NCBI GenBank assembly: GCA_945889195.1
Contig: CAMDBB010000003.1
Coordinates: 62,001-126,000 of the forward strand
DNA: 64,000 bases
Direction: 5' to 3'
Source of the DNA: Bifidobacterium breve
GTDB taxonomy: Bacteria > Actinomycetota > Actinomycetes > Nanopelagicales > Nanopelagicaceae
Shown: piece after piece, positions 40,700 to 51,449 of the stretch
Numbering within the stretch: position 1 is the stretch's first letter
How the letters are laid out: each line of letters begins with the position of its first letter
Notes under the pieces: generated by a model
What the model was told of the DNA's origin: nothing
The model's database searches: none
Seen by the model: only the letters and a program-made list of their open reading frames with translations
Made by a program: the position numbers and the translations under genes

Positions 40700-42079
40700 A
40701 TGAGCGCTTCCATATTTAAGGCCTACGATATTCGCGGCCTTGTTGATAAAGAACTCACCCCAGATTTTGCCTTTGCCACAGGCATTGCCGTTGCGCGCTT
40801 TCTAGAACAAGAGCGGGAACCAGGCACCGTAGTAATCGGCGAAGATATGCGTCCATCTTCACCGACGCTCGCCACAGCTTTTGCAGCAGGCGTTACATCA
40901 CAAGGGTTAGATGTCATTCGAATCGGCTTAGCCTCAACCGATATGTTGTATTTCGCCTCCGGAAAACTCAATCTTCCGGGTGCAATGTTTACCGCCAGCC
41001 ACAATCCTGCCGAATACAACGGCATCAAGCTCTGCCTGAGCGGTGCAAGGCCGATCGGTAAAGAATCAGGTTTGGTCGTCATTGAAAATTATGTTCGAGA
41101 TGGCGCACCTATGGCGATGCGCAACGTTGGAGTTGAGAAACAGCAATCAATGTTGGCCGATTATGTAGATCACTTACTGACGCTGGTAGATGTTTCTGCA
41201 ATCCGACCATTGAAGATAGTCATTGATGCCGGTAATGGAATGGGTGGATACACCGCCCCCGCTGTCTTTGAGCGACTTAACGCCGAAGTTGTAGAACTCT
41301 ACTTTGAGCTCGATGGGACATTTCCTAACCACGAAGCAAACCCCATCGAACCAGCAAACTTAGTTGATCTGCAGAAGGCAGTGAAGAAACATAAAGCTGA
41401 TATTGGGCTGGCTTTTGATGGCGATGCTGACCGCTGCTTCCTCGTTGATGAAAAGGGTGCGTTGGTAAATCCTTCGGCTCTGACCGCTCTCATTGCAACT
41501 CGTGAACTTGCCAAGAACCCAGGCGCGTCCATCATCTATAACTTAATTTCATCGAGAGCCGTTAAAGAAGTAGTTGAAGAAAATGGCGGCACCGCTATTC
41601 GTTCTCGCGTTGGGCACTCATATATTAAGAAGCAGATGGCTGAAACAAATGCAGTCTTTGGCGGTGAGCATTCTGGCCACTTCTATTTCCGTGACTTTTG
41701 GCGCGCAGATTCTGGAATGCTGGCTGCGCTTCATGCGATTGCAGCACTTGGTGAAACTAAGACAACGCTTTCAGAGCTACTTAAAACATTTAATCGATAT
41801 CACTCAAGTGGTGAAATCAATTCAACTGTCTCGGATGCAAAGTCAGCTATGGATCAGATTGAAAAAATCTATGGCAAGAAAGAGGGAGTTGAAGTCGATT
41901 ACCTCGATGGACTTACAGTTAGCCACGCCGATTGGTGGTTCAATCTCAGGGCCTCAAATACTGAGCCGCTCCTTCGACTCAACGTTGAGGCTTCATCGGA
42001 AGCCCGCATGAAGAAGGTCCGAGATGATGTACTTAACACGATCCGTGGGGACCTCGACATCCTCGTATTAATCCCTTAA
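40700..42079 (+). CDS. manB: Phosphomannomutase/phosphoglucomutase
   Basis: FKAYDIRGLV, MFTASHNPAEYNGIKLC, FDGDADRCF, GGEHSGHFYFRDF. Confidence 0.94.
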   Translation: MSASIFKAYDIRGLVDKELTPDFAFATGIAVARFLEQEREPGTVVIGEDMRPSSPTLATAFAAGVTSQGLDVIRIGLASTDMLYFASGKLNLPGAMFTASHNPAEYNGIKLCLSGARPIGKESGLVVIENYVRDGAPMAMRNVGVEKQQSMLADYVDHLLTLVDVSAIRPLKIVIDAGNGMGGYTAPAVFERLNAEVVELYFELDGTFPNHEANPIEPANLVDLQKAVKKHKADIGLAFDGDADRCFLVDEKGALVNPSALTALIATRELAKNPGASIIYNLISSRAVKEVVEENGGTAIRSRVGHSYIKKQMAETNAVFGGEHSGHFYFRDFWRADSGMLAALHAIAALGETKTTLSELLKTFNRYHSSGEINSTVSDAKSAMDQIEKIYGKKEGVEVDYLDGLTVSHADWWFNLRASNTEPLLRLNVEASSEARMKKVRDDVLNTIRGDLDILVLIP

Positions 42080-42173
42080 CTAGTAGGCTAACCCCATAGC
42101 CGACTAGCACAGTAGAGCCCTACGCCGAAGGTCAAGCGAACAAACAGCCGTTTATCTAGGGAGATATATCTAA
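42080..42173 (+). promoter_or_regulatory. ahcY leader: putative -10 plus structured 5' UTR
   Basis: TAGGCT at 42083-42088; hairpin CTAGTAGGCT/AGCCGACTAG (42080-42107); GTAG-AGCC-CTAC (42112-42123); AAAC-AGCC-GTTT (42142-42153); GGGAG SD near 42159-42163. Confidence 0.5.
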
Positions 42174-43454
42174 ATGACACCTGTCACAACAATTCCAAAG
42201 CACGATATTGCAGATGCATCACTTGCTGAAGCTGGCCGCAAGAAGATTGAATGGGCAGAACGCAACATGCCTGTACTTGCACAGATCCGCGAACGCTTCG
42301 AGAAGTCACAGCCATTTACTGGTGTGCGTATCGCAGCTTGTATGCACGTCACCACTGAGACCGCTAACTTGATGCGCGTTCTCAAGGCCGGTGGAGCTGA
42401 AATCGCACTCTGTGCTTCAAACCCACTTTCAACACAAGATGACACAGCAGCGGCTCTTGTTCACGAATACGGCATTTCAGTATTCGCTCGCAACGCAGTT
42501 GATCGCGATGGTTACTACGCGCACATCAATGCCGCACTTGATATCAATCCGCACCAAGTCTTCGATGATGGTTGCGACCTCGTCAACACGCTTCACACAA
42601 CCCGCAAAGAACTTCTTCCTAACATTGCCGGTGGTTGCGAAGAGACAACAACAGGCGTTATCCGTCTTAATCAGATGGCAAAAGATGGCGCACTCACATT
42701 CCCAATGATTGCTGTCAATGACACTGATACAAAGCACATGTTCGATAACCGTTACGGAACAGGTCAATCAACTCTTGATGCCGTATTCCGTGCAACTAAC
42801 TTCCTTCTAGCAGGACGCATCGTCGTCGTGGCTGGATTTGGTTACTGCGGTAAGGGCGTTGCAGAACGCGCTAAGGGCATGGGCGCCGATGTCATCGTTA
42901 CAGAAATTGATCCAACTAAGGCACTTGATGCGATGATGCAGGGCTTCCGCGTTATGCCAATGCTCGATGCTGCCAAGGTCGGCGATGTGTTCATCACAGT
43001 AACCGGTAACCGCGATGTACTTCGCGATGAACACTTTGCAGCGATGAAGGATGGCGCAATCATGGCTAACTCAGGCCACTTCGATATTGAAATCGATGTA
43101 GCTTGGCTTGAGCAGAACTCAGTAATGAAGAATGAAAAGATGCGCCACCAGACTGATGAATATGTCATGAAGGATGGACGTCGCCTACTTCTTCTTGCAG
43201 AAGGTCGCCTTGTAAACCTTGGAGCTGCAGAAGGACACCCAGCATCAGTTATGGATATGTCATTCTCGGATCAGGCACTCACCGCTGAATACCTTGTTAA
43301 GGAAGCGAAGAATCTTCCTGCTGGCGTTCACGAAGTTCCTACCTATATCGACAAGGAAGTTGCTTCACTCAAGCTCAAGTCAATGGGTGGACGTATCGAT
43401 GTATTAACACCTGCTCAAGATATGTACCTCAACTCTTGGGAGCACGGTTCATAA
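42174..43454 (+). CDS. ahcY: Adenosylhomocysteinase
   Basis: [55 protein letters not shown]. Confidence 0.97.
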   Translation: MTPVTTIPKHDIADASLAEAGRKKIEWAERNMPVLAQIRERFEKSQPFTGVRIAACMHVTTETANLMRVLKAGGAEIALCASNPLSTQDDTAAALVHEYGISVFARNAVDRDGYYAHINAALDINPHQVFDDGCDLVNTLHTTRKELLPNIAGGCEETTTGVIRLNQMAKDGALTFPMIAVNDTDTKHMFDNRYGTGQSTLDAVFRATNFLLAGRIVVVAGFGYCGKGVAERAKGMGADVIVTEIDPTKALDAMMQGFRVMPMLDAAKVGDVFITVTGNRDVLRDEHFAAMKDGAIMANSGHFDIEIDVAWLEQNSVMKNEKMRHQTDEYVMKDGRRLLLLAEGRLVNLGAAEGHPASVMDMSFSDQALTAEYLVKEAKNLPAGVHEVPTYIDKEVASLKLKSMGGRIDVLTPAQDMYLNSWEHGS

Positions 43455-44135
43455 ATGGCACTGGTTATGGTCGTCGATGACGACCAAGACCTTGCAGAAA
43501 TGCTCGGAATTGTCTTAACAAGTTCGGGTTTCGATGTAGATCTTGTCAGTCGAGGAGATGAGGCGCTGGAGGTATTTAGAAATAATCCTCCAGACCTCGT
43601 CTTGCTTGATGTGATGTTGCCAGGAATAGATGGCATTGAGGTCTGCAGATTGATTAGACAAGAATCTATGGTTCCTATCGTGATGTTAAGCGCAAAAGGC
43701 GAGACGCAAGATATTGTCCGCGGCCTTGAGGCTGGCGCTGATGACTATATGCAGAAGCCTTTTCGCGATAAGGCTGAACTCATTGCTCGCATTCGCACTC
43801 GTCTGCGTCGCACCAATGCCGATGTCACAGGCCTACTGACAATTGGCGATCTGACCATTGATGTAACCGCTCATGAAGTCCAACGCGGTGCAACGCTGAT
43901 TCAACTTACTCGCCTTGAATTCGACTTGCTGGTGGCCCTTGCTAAAGATCCCGGCCGAGTATTTACACGTGATGCGCTCTTGAGTGAAGTTTGGGGCTAT
44001 CGCCACAGTACAGACACCCGATTGGTAAACGTTCACGTGCAGCGCCTACGTTCTAAAGTTGAGCATGATCCAGAGCATCCCGAAATTGTTATGACCGTGC
44101 GCGGAGTTGGTTATAAGGCGGGCGGCCCAGCGTAA
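43455..44135 (+). CDS. mtrA: OmpR-family response regulator MtrA
   Basis: MALVMVVDDDQDLAEMLGIVLTSSGFDV, winged-helix C-terminus, partner kinase downstream, ahcY neighbour. Confidence 0.92.
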   Translation: MALVMVVDDDQDLAEMLGIVLTSSGFDVDLVSRGDEALEVFRNNPPDLVLLDVMLPGIDGIEVCRLIRQESMVPIVMLSAKGETQDIVRGLEAGADDYMQKPFRDKAELIARIRTRLRRTNADVTGLLTIGDLTIDVTAHEVQRGATLIQLTRLEFDLLVALAKDPGRVFTRDALLSEVWGYRHSTDTRLVNVHVQRLRSKVEHDPEHPEIVMTVRGVGYKAGGPA

Positions 44136-44149
44136 AGGGCGCATTCACC

Positions 44150-45718
44150 ATGAGGGGAATAAGAAAGACGTTGGCGCAATCACTTGCGACCAAAGTTATT
44201 CTTTCAACAACCCTTCTCTCATTGGGCGTCATTAGCCTTACTGGTTCAGCCCTTAATTCGCGCCTATCTGATGGTATTCGCTCCGTAAGTCTAGATTCAG
44301 CGCTCACGGAGGCTCGCTTCACCTTCTTTAACGCGCAGTACCAATTAATTCTTTCACAAGGCAAAACTGTCGAAGAGCGCAAACAAGTGATTGCAGGTTT
44401 GGTTGTTGAAGCGACAACTCAGGATGTAAACGAAGATAGTCGCGACATCATTCTTCTCAAGTTTCCGAATGAGGAGAGCGCCCAGGTTTCATATGAAATG
44501 GCCTCGGCGCTGGTGGATCCAAAATCTGTCCCAGAGTCACTGCGCGAGAGGGTAAGGGCATCTAAAGAATCACAGTATGAATACGCCCAGAATCGTTATC
44601 TCAACTCACTCACTACTGATGCGCTCTTTGTTGGAGAACCCATCAAAATTCCTGGTGGGGGAATGTATGAAATGTATGTTGTCTTCACCCTCAATACTCA
44701 AGCTGAGACCCTTACTCTTATTCGAAATTCACTCATCTTTACCGGATTCGCACTAATTTTCCTCATTGGTTTAATTACATGGTTAGTAGTTCGACAAGTC
44801 GTGCGACCTGTGCGTGATGCCGCTCGCGTGGCAACTCAATTTACCGACGGCGACTTTAGCCAGCGCATGAAAGTAGAGTCACAAGATGAGATGGCAACCC
44901 TTGCCCAGTCCTATAACGAGATGGCTGAGTCAATTGAACGTCAGATTTCACGTCTAGAGAATTTATCGCGTGTTCAACAGAGATTCGTATCAGATGTTTC
45001 TCATGAATTACGTACGCCCTTGACTACTTTACGTATGGCCTCTGAAGTTATCTACAACCAGCGCACATCATTCGATCCAGTTGTCGCACGTAGCTCTGAA
45101 CTTCTTGCTGCACAGATTGATCGCTTCGAAAGACTTCTTGAAGATCTCCTTGAGGTAAGTCGCTTTGATGCCGAGGTAGCAGTACTTGAACCAGTTGATT
45201 TCGATGTTGTTAACTTGGTAAAGCGCTGCGTTGCAGATTTCGAGTTAGGTGAAGTTCCTACAGATTCTGGTATCCGTATTGAGTCAGAATCACCATCTGT
45301 ACAGATAAAAGCTGATATCCGCCGCGTAGAGCGCATTCTGCGTAACTTGCTCTCAAATGCGCTCGACCATGCTGATGGCAAGGAAATTGTTGTCACCATC
45401 CTCGCCACTGAGACTGAGATGGCAATTGGCGTCCGTGACTTTGGGCCAGGACTTGATCAATCTGCGCTCATTCGCGTCTTCGATAGATTCTGGCGCGCGG
45501 ATCCTTCCCGTGCACGTATCCGTGGCGGTACCGGCCTTGGGCTCTCTATCTCGCTTGAAGATGCACGCCTGCATAATGGCGAGCTCGATGCTTGGGGAAG
45601 GCCTGACAAAGGCGCTCACTTTGTCCTGACCTTGCCACGCGTTGCCGGAGAACAGATTCAGTCAAGACCTATCAAAGCTACCCCGTTAGATTTCCACGAG
45701 GAGAATTTCTACCTCTAA
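44150..45718 (+). CDS. mtrB: Sensor histidine kinase MtrB
   Basis: HAMP, FVSDVSHELRTPLTTLRMA, NLLSNALDH, GGTGLGLSI; adjacent to mtrA. Confidence 0.92.
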   Translation: MRGIRKTLAQSLATKVILSTTLLSLGVISLTGSALNSRLSDGIRSVSLDSALTEARFTFFNAQYQLILSQGKTVEERKQVIAGLVVEATTQDVNEDSRDIILLKFPNEESAQVSYEMASALVDPKSVPESLRERVRASKESQYEYAQNRYLNSLTTDALFVGEPIKIPGGGMYEMYVVFTLNTQAETLTLIRNSLIFTGFALIFLIGLITWLVVRQVVRPVRDAARVATQFTDGDFSQRMKVESQDEMATLAQSYNEMAESIERQISRLENLSRVQQRFVSDVSHELRTPLTTLRMASEVIYNQRTSFDPVVARSSELLAAQIDRFERLLEDLLEVSRFDAEVAVLEPVDFDVVNLVKRCVADFELGEVPTDSGIRIESESPSVQIKADIRRVERILRNLLSNALDHADGKEIVVTILATETEMAIGVRDFGPGLDQSALIRVFDRFWRADPSRARIRGGTGLGLSISLEDARLHNGELDAWGRPDKGAHFVLTLPRVAGEQIQSRPIKATPLDFHEENFYL

Positions 45719-45741
45719 ATCTTTAGCTATAACGATGCAGA

Positions 45742-46389
45742 ATGCGCGCCATGAAAAGTATTCGCGCGTTACAAGAAATCATCTTTCCGAGTCGCTGCTT
45801 AGGATGTGGGCAACTTGGGCTTGAAATCTGTTCGTTGTGTCGCAAGAACTGGCATCCACACATTTATCGCCAGTGGTCGCAACATCTGCCGACTTTTCCG
45901 ATCTATTCCGCTGTTACATACTCGCCAATTGCAGGAAAGGTTCTGCTTGCTGCAAAAGAGAACAATCTAGTAATCGCCGATCAGCTCATCTACAAAGCGC
46001 TCGGTCATGCATTGACTTTTGCACTGCGAGAAATTGGTGGAGATTTTCTCATTCCAATTCCCTCGCGTAGATCAGTTGCCCGTTCACGCGGGCGACAATT
46101 TATAGCTGCGTTGACATATCAGCTCAGCGCAGAGACTGGGCTGCCGGCACATGAAAATTTAGAACATATACGTCGGGTCCGCGATCAATCTTCGCTCGAT
46201 GCGAAATCTAGATTTCATAATTTAGATGGCTCTATGAAATCCCTGAATTTTCTGAGTGGAAAGGCCATTGTTATTGACGACCTCGTCACAACGGGGGCCA
46301 CGCTTCAGGAAGCCGTGCGGGCCCTTCGGGATAGGGGAATTGAGGTGGCCGCTGCTGTAACTGCCTGCGTTGCAGAACCCCTACGATAA
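45742..46389 (+). CDS. ComF-family phosphoribosyltransferase-like protein
   Basis: CLGCGQLGLEICSLC zinc finger, KAIVIDDLVTTGATLQEA PRPP motif. Confidence 0.9.
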   Translation: MRAMKSIRALQEIIFPSRCLGCGQLGLEICSLCRKNWHPHIYRQWSQHLPTFPIYSAVTYSPIAGKVLLAAKENNLVIADQLIYKALGHALTFALREIGGDFLIPIPSRRSVARSRGRQFIAALTYQLSAETGLPAHENLEHIRRVRDQSSLDAKSRFHNLDGSMKSLNFLSGKAIVIDDLVTTGATLQEAVRALRDRGIEVAAAVTACVAEPLR

Positions 46390-46425
46390 GACCCTCTGTA
46401 CGGGCATATGCGGAAGGTAGTTGCA

Positions 46426-49098
46426 ATGGCTTCAATTCTTGATCGACTCATGCGCGCTGGCGAAGGCAAGATCCTTCGCGACCTCAGCAAGATCGTCGAC
46501 AAGGTCAACGGCTTTGAACCCAACATTTCATCTCTCTCAGATGAGCAATTGCGCGCCAAGACTGATGAATTTAAATCTCGCCTTGCCCAAGGTCAGACCC
46601 TTGATGATTTACTTCCCGAAGCTTTCGCTGTTGTTCGCGAAGCTGCCAAGCGCACACTTGGTCAGCGCCACTATGACGTGCAGATCATGGGTGGAGCAGC
46701 GCTGCACAAAGGCAATATTGCAGAAATGCGTACCGGTGAAGGAAAGACTCTCGTTGCAACCCTTCCTTCTTATCTCAACGCTCTGGCTGGTCGCGGCGTA
46801 CACGTTGTTACCGTCAATGATTATTTGGCAGAACGCGATAGCGAATGGATGGGTCGTATCCACCGCTTCCTTGGACTATCTGTTGGTGTCATTCTCAACA
46901 GCATGACTCCCGCTGAACGCCGCGCTGCTTACTTATCTGACATCACATACGGCACAAATAATGAATATGGTTTCGATTATCTACGCGACAACATGGCTTG
47001 GTCGCTCGAAGATTGCGTTCAGCGCGACCACTTCTTCGCTGTTGTGGACGAAGTCGACTCAATTCTGATTGACGAAGCACGTACTCCTTTGATCATCAGT
47101 GGTCCTGCCGACAAGGCCACCAAGTGGTACGAAGAATTTGCCAATATCGCTACCAAATTGCAGCGAGATGTTCACTACGAGGTAGATGAGAAGAAGAAGA
47201 CCATTGGAATTCTTGAAGATGGCGTCACCAAGGTAGAAGAACTTCTCAAGATTGAGAACCTCTATGAGGCTGCCAACACCACGCTTATTGGCTATCTCAA
47301 TAACTCAGTCCGCGCGAAAGAGCTTTTTAAGCGCGATAAAGATTATGTAGTTATGAATGGCGAGCTATTAATTGTTGATGAACACACTGGCCGTATGTTG
47401 GCTGGTCGTCGCTACAGCGAAGGTCTACACCAGGCGCTGGAAGCGAAAGAACGTATTGAAATTAAGGATGAGAACCAGACGCTGGCAACCATCACGCTAC
47501 AGAACTACTTCCGTCTCTACGAAACCATCTCAGGTATGACTGGTACTGCGATGACAGAGGCTTCTGAATTCCACCAAATCTACAAACTTGGCGTTGTTCC
47601 AATTCCTACCAACCGAGATATGCAACGTATTGACCAGCCAGATCTGGTCTACAAATCAGAGAATGGAAAGTTTGCAGCCGTTACTCTCGATATCGTCGAG
47701 CGCCACCGTAAGGGCCAACCAGTTCTGGTCGGTACCGTCAGCGTAGAAAAATCGGAAGAGCTTTCAGCATTCCTTAAGAAGGCGGGCGTTCCACACGAAG
47801 TCTTGAACGCTAAGCATCACGAACGTGAAGCAGCGATCGTTGCTCGCGCAGGTACCAAGGGCGCCGTCACTGTTGCAACAAATATGGCAGGTCGCGGTAC
47901 CGACATCATGCTCGGTGGAAACCCAGAGTTTATGGCTGACTTCGAACTACAGCGTCGTGGAATTTCGCCAGTTGATAATGCACCTGAATACGAAGCGGCT
48001 TGGCCGGCAGAGATTGCAAAGCAGAAGGAAGCAATCTCAAAGGAACACGAAGAAGTGGTTTCACTCGGCGGCCTCTATGTTCTTGGTACCGAACGCCACG
48101 AATCACGCCGTATCGATAATCAGTTGCGCGGTCGCTCTGGTCGCCAAGGCGATCCAGGTGAATCACGTTTTTATCTCTCATTACAAGATGATTTAATGCG
48201 CCGCTTCAACTCTGGAATTGTCGAGCGCGTACTGTCAGCGGCTGGTTTACCTGAAGATGAACCAATTGAATCCAAGATGGTCTCTAACGCTATTCGCTCA
48301 GCGCAGACACAGGTAGAAGCTCAAAACTTTGAGATTCGTAAGAACGTCCTTAAGTACGACGATGTCATGAACCGCCAGCGCGAAGTTATCTACGGCGAGC
48401 GACGTTTGGTTCTAGAAGGTAAAGATCTAGGCGAACAAGTCGGCGACTTTGTTGCAGATACTGTCTCTGCCTACGTACATGCAGCAGCAGCGCAGGGATA
48501 TGCCGAAGAGTGGGATCTTGAGAAGTTATGGACTGCCCTCAAGCTCGTCTATCCAATCTCATTTACCCCAGAAGATTTAATTGCAGAAGTCGGCTCAAAA
48601 GATGCGATGGATGTTGATTATCTAGAGTCAAAGATTCTTGAAGATGCAAAGCAGGCATATAAGAAGCGCGAAGATGAACTCGGCGCTGATGTTTTGCGCG
48701 AGCTAGAACGTCGTGTTCTGCTCTCAGTTCTTGACCGTAAATGGCGTGAGCATCTCTATGAGATGGATTATCTACAAGAAGGAATTGGCTTGCGTGCTAT
48801 GGCGCAACGCGATCCACTTGTTGAGTATCAGCGCGAAGGCTACGAACTCTTTGCTGCAATGATGGATGCCATCAAAGAAGAGCTTGCCAGCCTGGTCTTT
48901 AATGTGCAGGTCACGATTGAAGGAGATGGCAGCGGTATCAAGGCGCAAGGCGTTGACGATAAGCCTGCGCAGAGCCAACCACTTCGCTATTCAGCAGCCG
49001 ATGAAAACGGCGTAGTGACAAGTGGAGATGTTTCACGTAATAGCCAATGCCCTTGCGGTTCTGGAAAGAAATATAAGCGCTGCCACGGCGCCGCCTAA
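46426..49098 (+). CDS. secA: Preprotein translocase ATPase SecA
   Basis: [54 protein letters not shown]-terminal [14 protein letters not shown] zinc motif; start 46408 or 46426. Confidence 0.97.
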   Translation: MASILDRLMRAGEGKILRDLSKIVDKVNGFEPNISSLSDEQLRAKTDEFKSRLAQGQTLDDLLPEAFAVVREAAKRTLGQRHYDVQIMGGAALHKGNIAEMRTGEGKTLVATLPSYLNALAGRGVHVVTVNDYLAERDSEWMGRIHRFLGLSVGVILNSMTPAERRAAYLSDITYGTNNEYGFDYLRDNMAWSLEDCVQRDHFFAVVDEVDSILIDEARTPLIISGPADKATKWYEEFANIATKLQRDVHYEVDEKKKTIGILEDGVTKVEELLKIENLYEAANTTLIGYLNNSVRAKELFKRDKDYVVMNGELLIVDEHTGRMLAGRRYSEGLHQALEAKERIEIKDENQTLATITLQNYFRLYETISGMTGTAMTEASEFHQIYKLGVVPIPTNRDMQRIDQPDLVYKSENGKFAAVTLDIVERHRKGQPVLVGTVSVEKSEELSAFLKKAGVPHEVLNAKHHEREAAIVARAGTKGAVTVATNMAGRGTDIMLGGNPEFMADFELQRRGISPVDNAPEYEAAWPAEIAKQKEAISKEHEEVVSLGGLYVLGTERHESRRIDNQLRGRSGRQGDPGESRFYLSLQDDLMRRFNSGIVERVLSAAGLPEDEPIESKMVSNAIRSAQTQVEAQNFEIRKNVLKYDDVMNRQREVIYGERRLVLEGKDLGEQVGDFVADTVSAYVHAAAAQGYAEEWDLEKLWTALKLVYPISFTPEDLIAEVGSKDAMDVDYLESKILEDAKQAYKKREDELGADVLRELERRVLLSVLDRKWREHLYEMDYLQEGIGLRAMAQRDPLVEYQREGYELFAAMMDAIKEELASLVFNVQVTIEGDGSGIKAQGVDDKPAQSQPLRYSAADENGVVTSGDVSRNSQCPCGSGKKYKRCHGAA

Positions 49099-49104
49099 TA
49101 TTCT

Positions 49105-49632
49105 TTACAACAAGTGCAGAGCGGTACATAACCAACGACCGTCTACGCCTTCAAAGCGAATAACTGCAGATCGATAACGCGCGCCAAATCGGATAACTAC
49201 CGTTGACTCACAGATTCCATCAAAGGGCTCTGATTGATGGATGCTCTTAATCTTTCCGATCTCTCTCTGAGTTCCAGCGCTCTTCAGTAGCTCCATATAG
49301 ATAACGCGATGGCACCAGCGAATAAGTTGTGCCGGCTGCCGTCTTCCGCCCCACACTTCAACAACGCTGACAATGAACTTCATCGTCCAAGCATGCAGTT
49401 CAGGTAACTCTGATGCTGAAGTGGGAATAGGCATCTCATCGGCTTCTAGGTCTTCACCAAAGGTGGATGGAACGAGATAGAGCTTTGCTTTCTGCGCCGG
49501 AACTTCTCGTGTAGGAGGTGCGAAGATGTCGAGCACTGGATGTTCCCAGAGCGAGCGATCTTCGGTACTAGATACCAATTGCAGAAAAGAGTGGCGATTT
49601 TCAGTGAGGGTATGTGTAGTTTCTGTAGTCAT
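49105..49632 (-). CDS. Rv3235-family-like conserved hypothetical
   Basis: Position after secA; LHAWTMKFIVSVVEVWGGRRQPAQLIRWCHRVIYMELLK, VRFGARYRSAVIRFEGVDGRWLCTALHLL. Confidence 0.7.
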   Translation of the reverse strand: MTTETTHTLTENRHSFLQLVSSTEDRSLWEHPVLDIFAPPTREVPAQKAKLYLVPSTFGEDLEADEMPIPTSASELPELHAWTMKFIVSVVEVWGGRRQPAQLIRWCHRVIYMELLKSAGTQREIGKIKSIHQSEPFDGICESTVVIRFGARYRSAVIRFEGVDGRWLCTALHLL

Positions 49633-49674
49633 GGCGCGATATTTCAGCCTCATGCGCATTTTCAAATCAGCCAC

Positions 49675-49697
49675 AAGTATGAGCACATCTCATACTT
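49675..49697. repeat. Perfect 9-bp inverted repeat in divergent promoter region
   Basis: AAGTATGAG-CACAT-CTCATACTT. Confidence 0.85.
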
Positions 49698-49755
49698 AAG
49701 TTCTACTGTGGAGAAGTAAGGCTTGCGCCATAGCGCGTACTTTTACCGTGCGCCC

Positions 49756-50352
49756 ATGGCCGTGAAGAAGAAATCCCAAACTCGTCTCTATCTCTCAATT
49801 GCTCTCTGTCTTGGGGCGTTGCTCGCCTCATTTTTGATGACGCGCGCTGCAAATACACATGAGAGTTATTGGGTGGTCCTGCGCCCAATGGCAGCAGGCA
49901 CTCAGATTGGAGCCAACGATCTGGGCTACCGATCTGTAGCGCTCGGGGCTGCGGCAAAGAACTACCTTGCAGCATCGACCAATCCCATTGGGTCAATCAC
50001 TCGCCGGCGCTTAGTTGCGGGTGAATTGTTGCAAGGTAGTTCGCTGACAGATGATGCAAGAGCGCTGACACATCAAGAGATTTCACTAAGCATCAGAGCG
50101 GTAGATATTCCCATCGAAGTTGCAGTAGGTGAGCTCATTTCGCTCTATCAACTCCATGATGTGCGCGAGTCAAAGATAACTATCGCTCCAGAGTTCATTG
50201 TCAGTGGCGCTTTTGTGACATCTATCGATCGCAAAGGAAGCAACTTTGGTGGGGAAGTGGCGCTCGGTCTTGCACTTGATCGAGTAGATATTGCAACGGT
50301 CTTATCTGCATCCACGAGCGGTCGTTTAGTGGTTGTGCGCGCCCGTGGGTGA
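49756..50352 (+). CDS. SAF-domain, CpaB/RcpC-like protein
   Basis: N-terminal TM followed by PMAAGTQIGANDLGYRSVALG...IGSITRRRLVAGELLQGSSL SAF pattern. Confidence 0.8.
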   Translation: MAVKKKSQTRLYLSIALCLGALLASFLMTRAANTHESYWVVLRPMAAGTQIGANDLGYRSVALGAAAKNYLAASTNPIGSITRRRLVAGELLQGSSLTDDARALTHQEISLSIRAVDIPIEVAVGELISLYQLHDVRESKITIAPEFIVSGAFVTSIDRKGSNFGGEVALGLALDRVDIATVLSASTSGRLVVVRARG

Positions 50353-51430
50353 AGTCGCTAACTCTGCAATCACCGGAATACGCGATCCAGAGCGCGAAGG
50401 ATTTATTGCCAGTACTCTCTTTTCGCAAGGATGGAATATCACTCTGCGAGCCCTAGATTTTGATCAGATAGATCAGCTCTGTAGCAAAGAAGCAGCAGAT
50501 AAGGCAACAATTATTCTGGCTACTGATTTAGAAGGCTTAACCCCTGCAGCGATCGCAGAGTTGAAATCTCGAGGGTATCCAGTCTTTCTCTTTGCCCCCA
50601 AAGACTCCACACCTTCATCATTTGCTGGCGCACAAGAGTTTCCTACAACTGCGCTCGAACTTATCTCGCTCATGCGCGGATCACTACGTGCACCGATGCT
50701 CAGGGCGCAAGCGCAGAGCGCTTCAGCCCGAGCACACACGATTGCACTTGCTGCATCAGCTGGCTCTTCGGGCTGCACTCTGACTGCGATTAATCTTGCG
50801 ACAGAGTTGAGTTTGTTGGGCAAGAGAACGCTCTTAGTCGATGCACATGCTCAAGCTCCTGCTATCTCATCACTCCTTGGCCAGCGAGGTCTACGCGCCA
50901 GCGTTCGCCATCCGCAGATTTCAGAGAACCTTTGGGGAATGGAGATTTCGCAAGCGAATCTAGAGAGTGATTTGGGGCAGCTACACAGCGCTCGTTCTGA
51001 ATTTGATTTCATTGTTATTGATCTTGGAACCTTACGAAATATCGCAGCGCAATTGACCGGCAAGAGATGGGAGAGCGAAGCATTTATCTGGAGCTCCACA
51101 TATGCAGATGAGCTCTGGCTGCTATCGAAGGGCGATCAACTTTCTCTTGAGCGTTTACGCGAACTTTTGCGTGAGCTGTCACAGAATTCAATAAAGCCAG
51201 CAATTGTCGGCGTGCAGAGCATGCGGACTCCTGGAAAGAAGAATTCACCACTTGACCAATCATTTACTCAGAGCATGAGTGCGATTAAACCGGCGCGTGT
51301 GATTGCCCTGCCCGTCGATAGTCGCAGCGTCTTACGCGCTGAGAGTGAGCGCAGTAGCCTCTATGAAGTCAATGAACGTAGCCACTTACGCCGTTGCCTC
51401 GCAGAAATTGCAGGTCAGCTCATCTCTTAA
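50345..51430 (+). CDS. CpaE/MinD-like P-loop ATPase-related protein
   Basis: ALAASAGSSGCTLTAINLATELSLLGKRTLLVDAHAQAPAISSLLG; follows SAF gene. Confidence 0.78.
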   Translation: MGEVANSAITGIRDPEREGFIASTLFSQGWNITLRALDFDQIDQLCSKEAADKATIILATDLEGLTPAAIAELKSRGYPVFLFAPKDSTPSSFAGAQEFPTTALELISLMRGSLRAPMLRAQAQSASARAHTIALAASAGSSGCTLTAINLATELSLLGKRTLLVDAHAQAPAISSLLGQRGLRASVRHPQISENLWGMEISQANLESDLGQLHSARSEFDFIVIDLGTLRNIAAQLTGKRWESEAFIWSSTYADELWLLSKGDQLSLERLRELLRELSQNSIKPAIVGVQSMRTPGKKNSPLDQSFTQSMSAIKPARVIALPVDSRSVLRAESERSSLYEVNERSHLRRCLAEIAGQLIS

Positions 51431-51449
51431 ATTCTTATAGGCTTAGCGC

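Noticed and set aside
42080-42173. Calling the ahcY leader a known SAH or SAM riboswitch
   Set aside because: I could not match conserved core nucleotides of any Rfam class from memory; kept only as an unassigned candidate.
49675-49697. Inverted repeat as an intrinsic terminator
   Set aside because: It lies between divergent starts and no U-tract follows on either strand.
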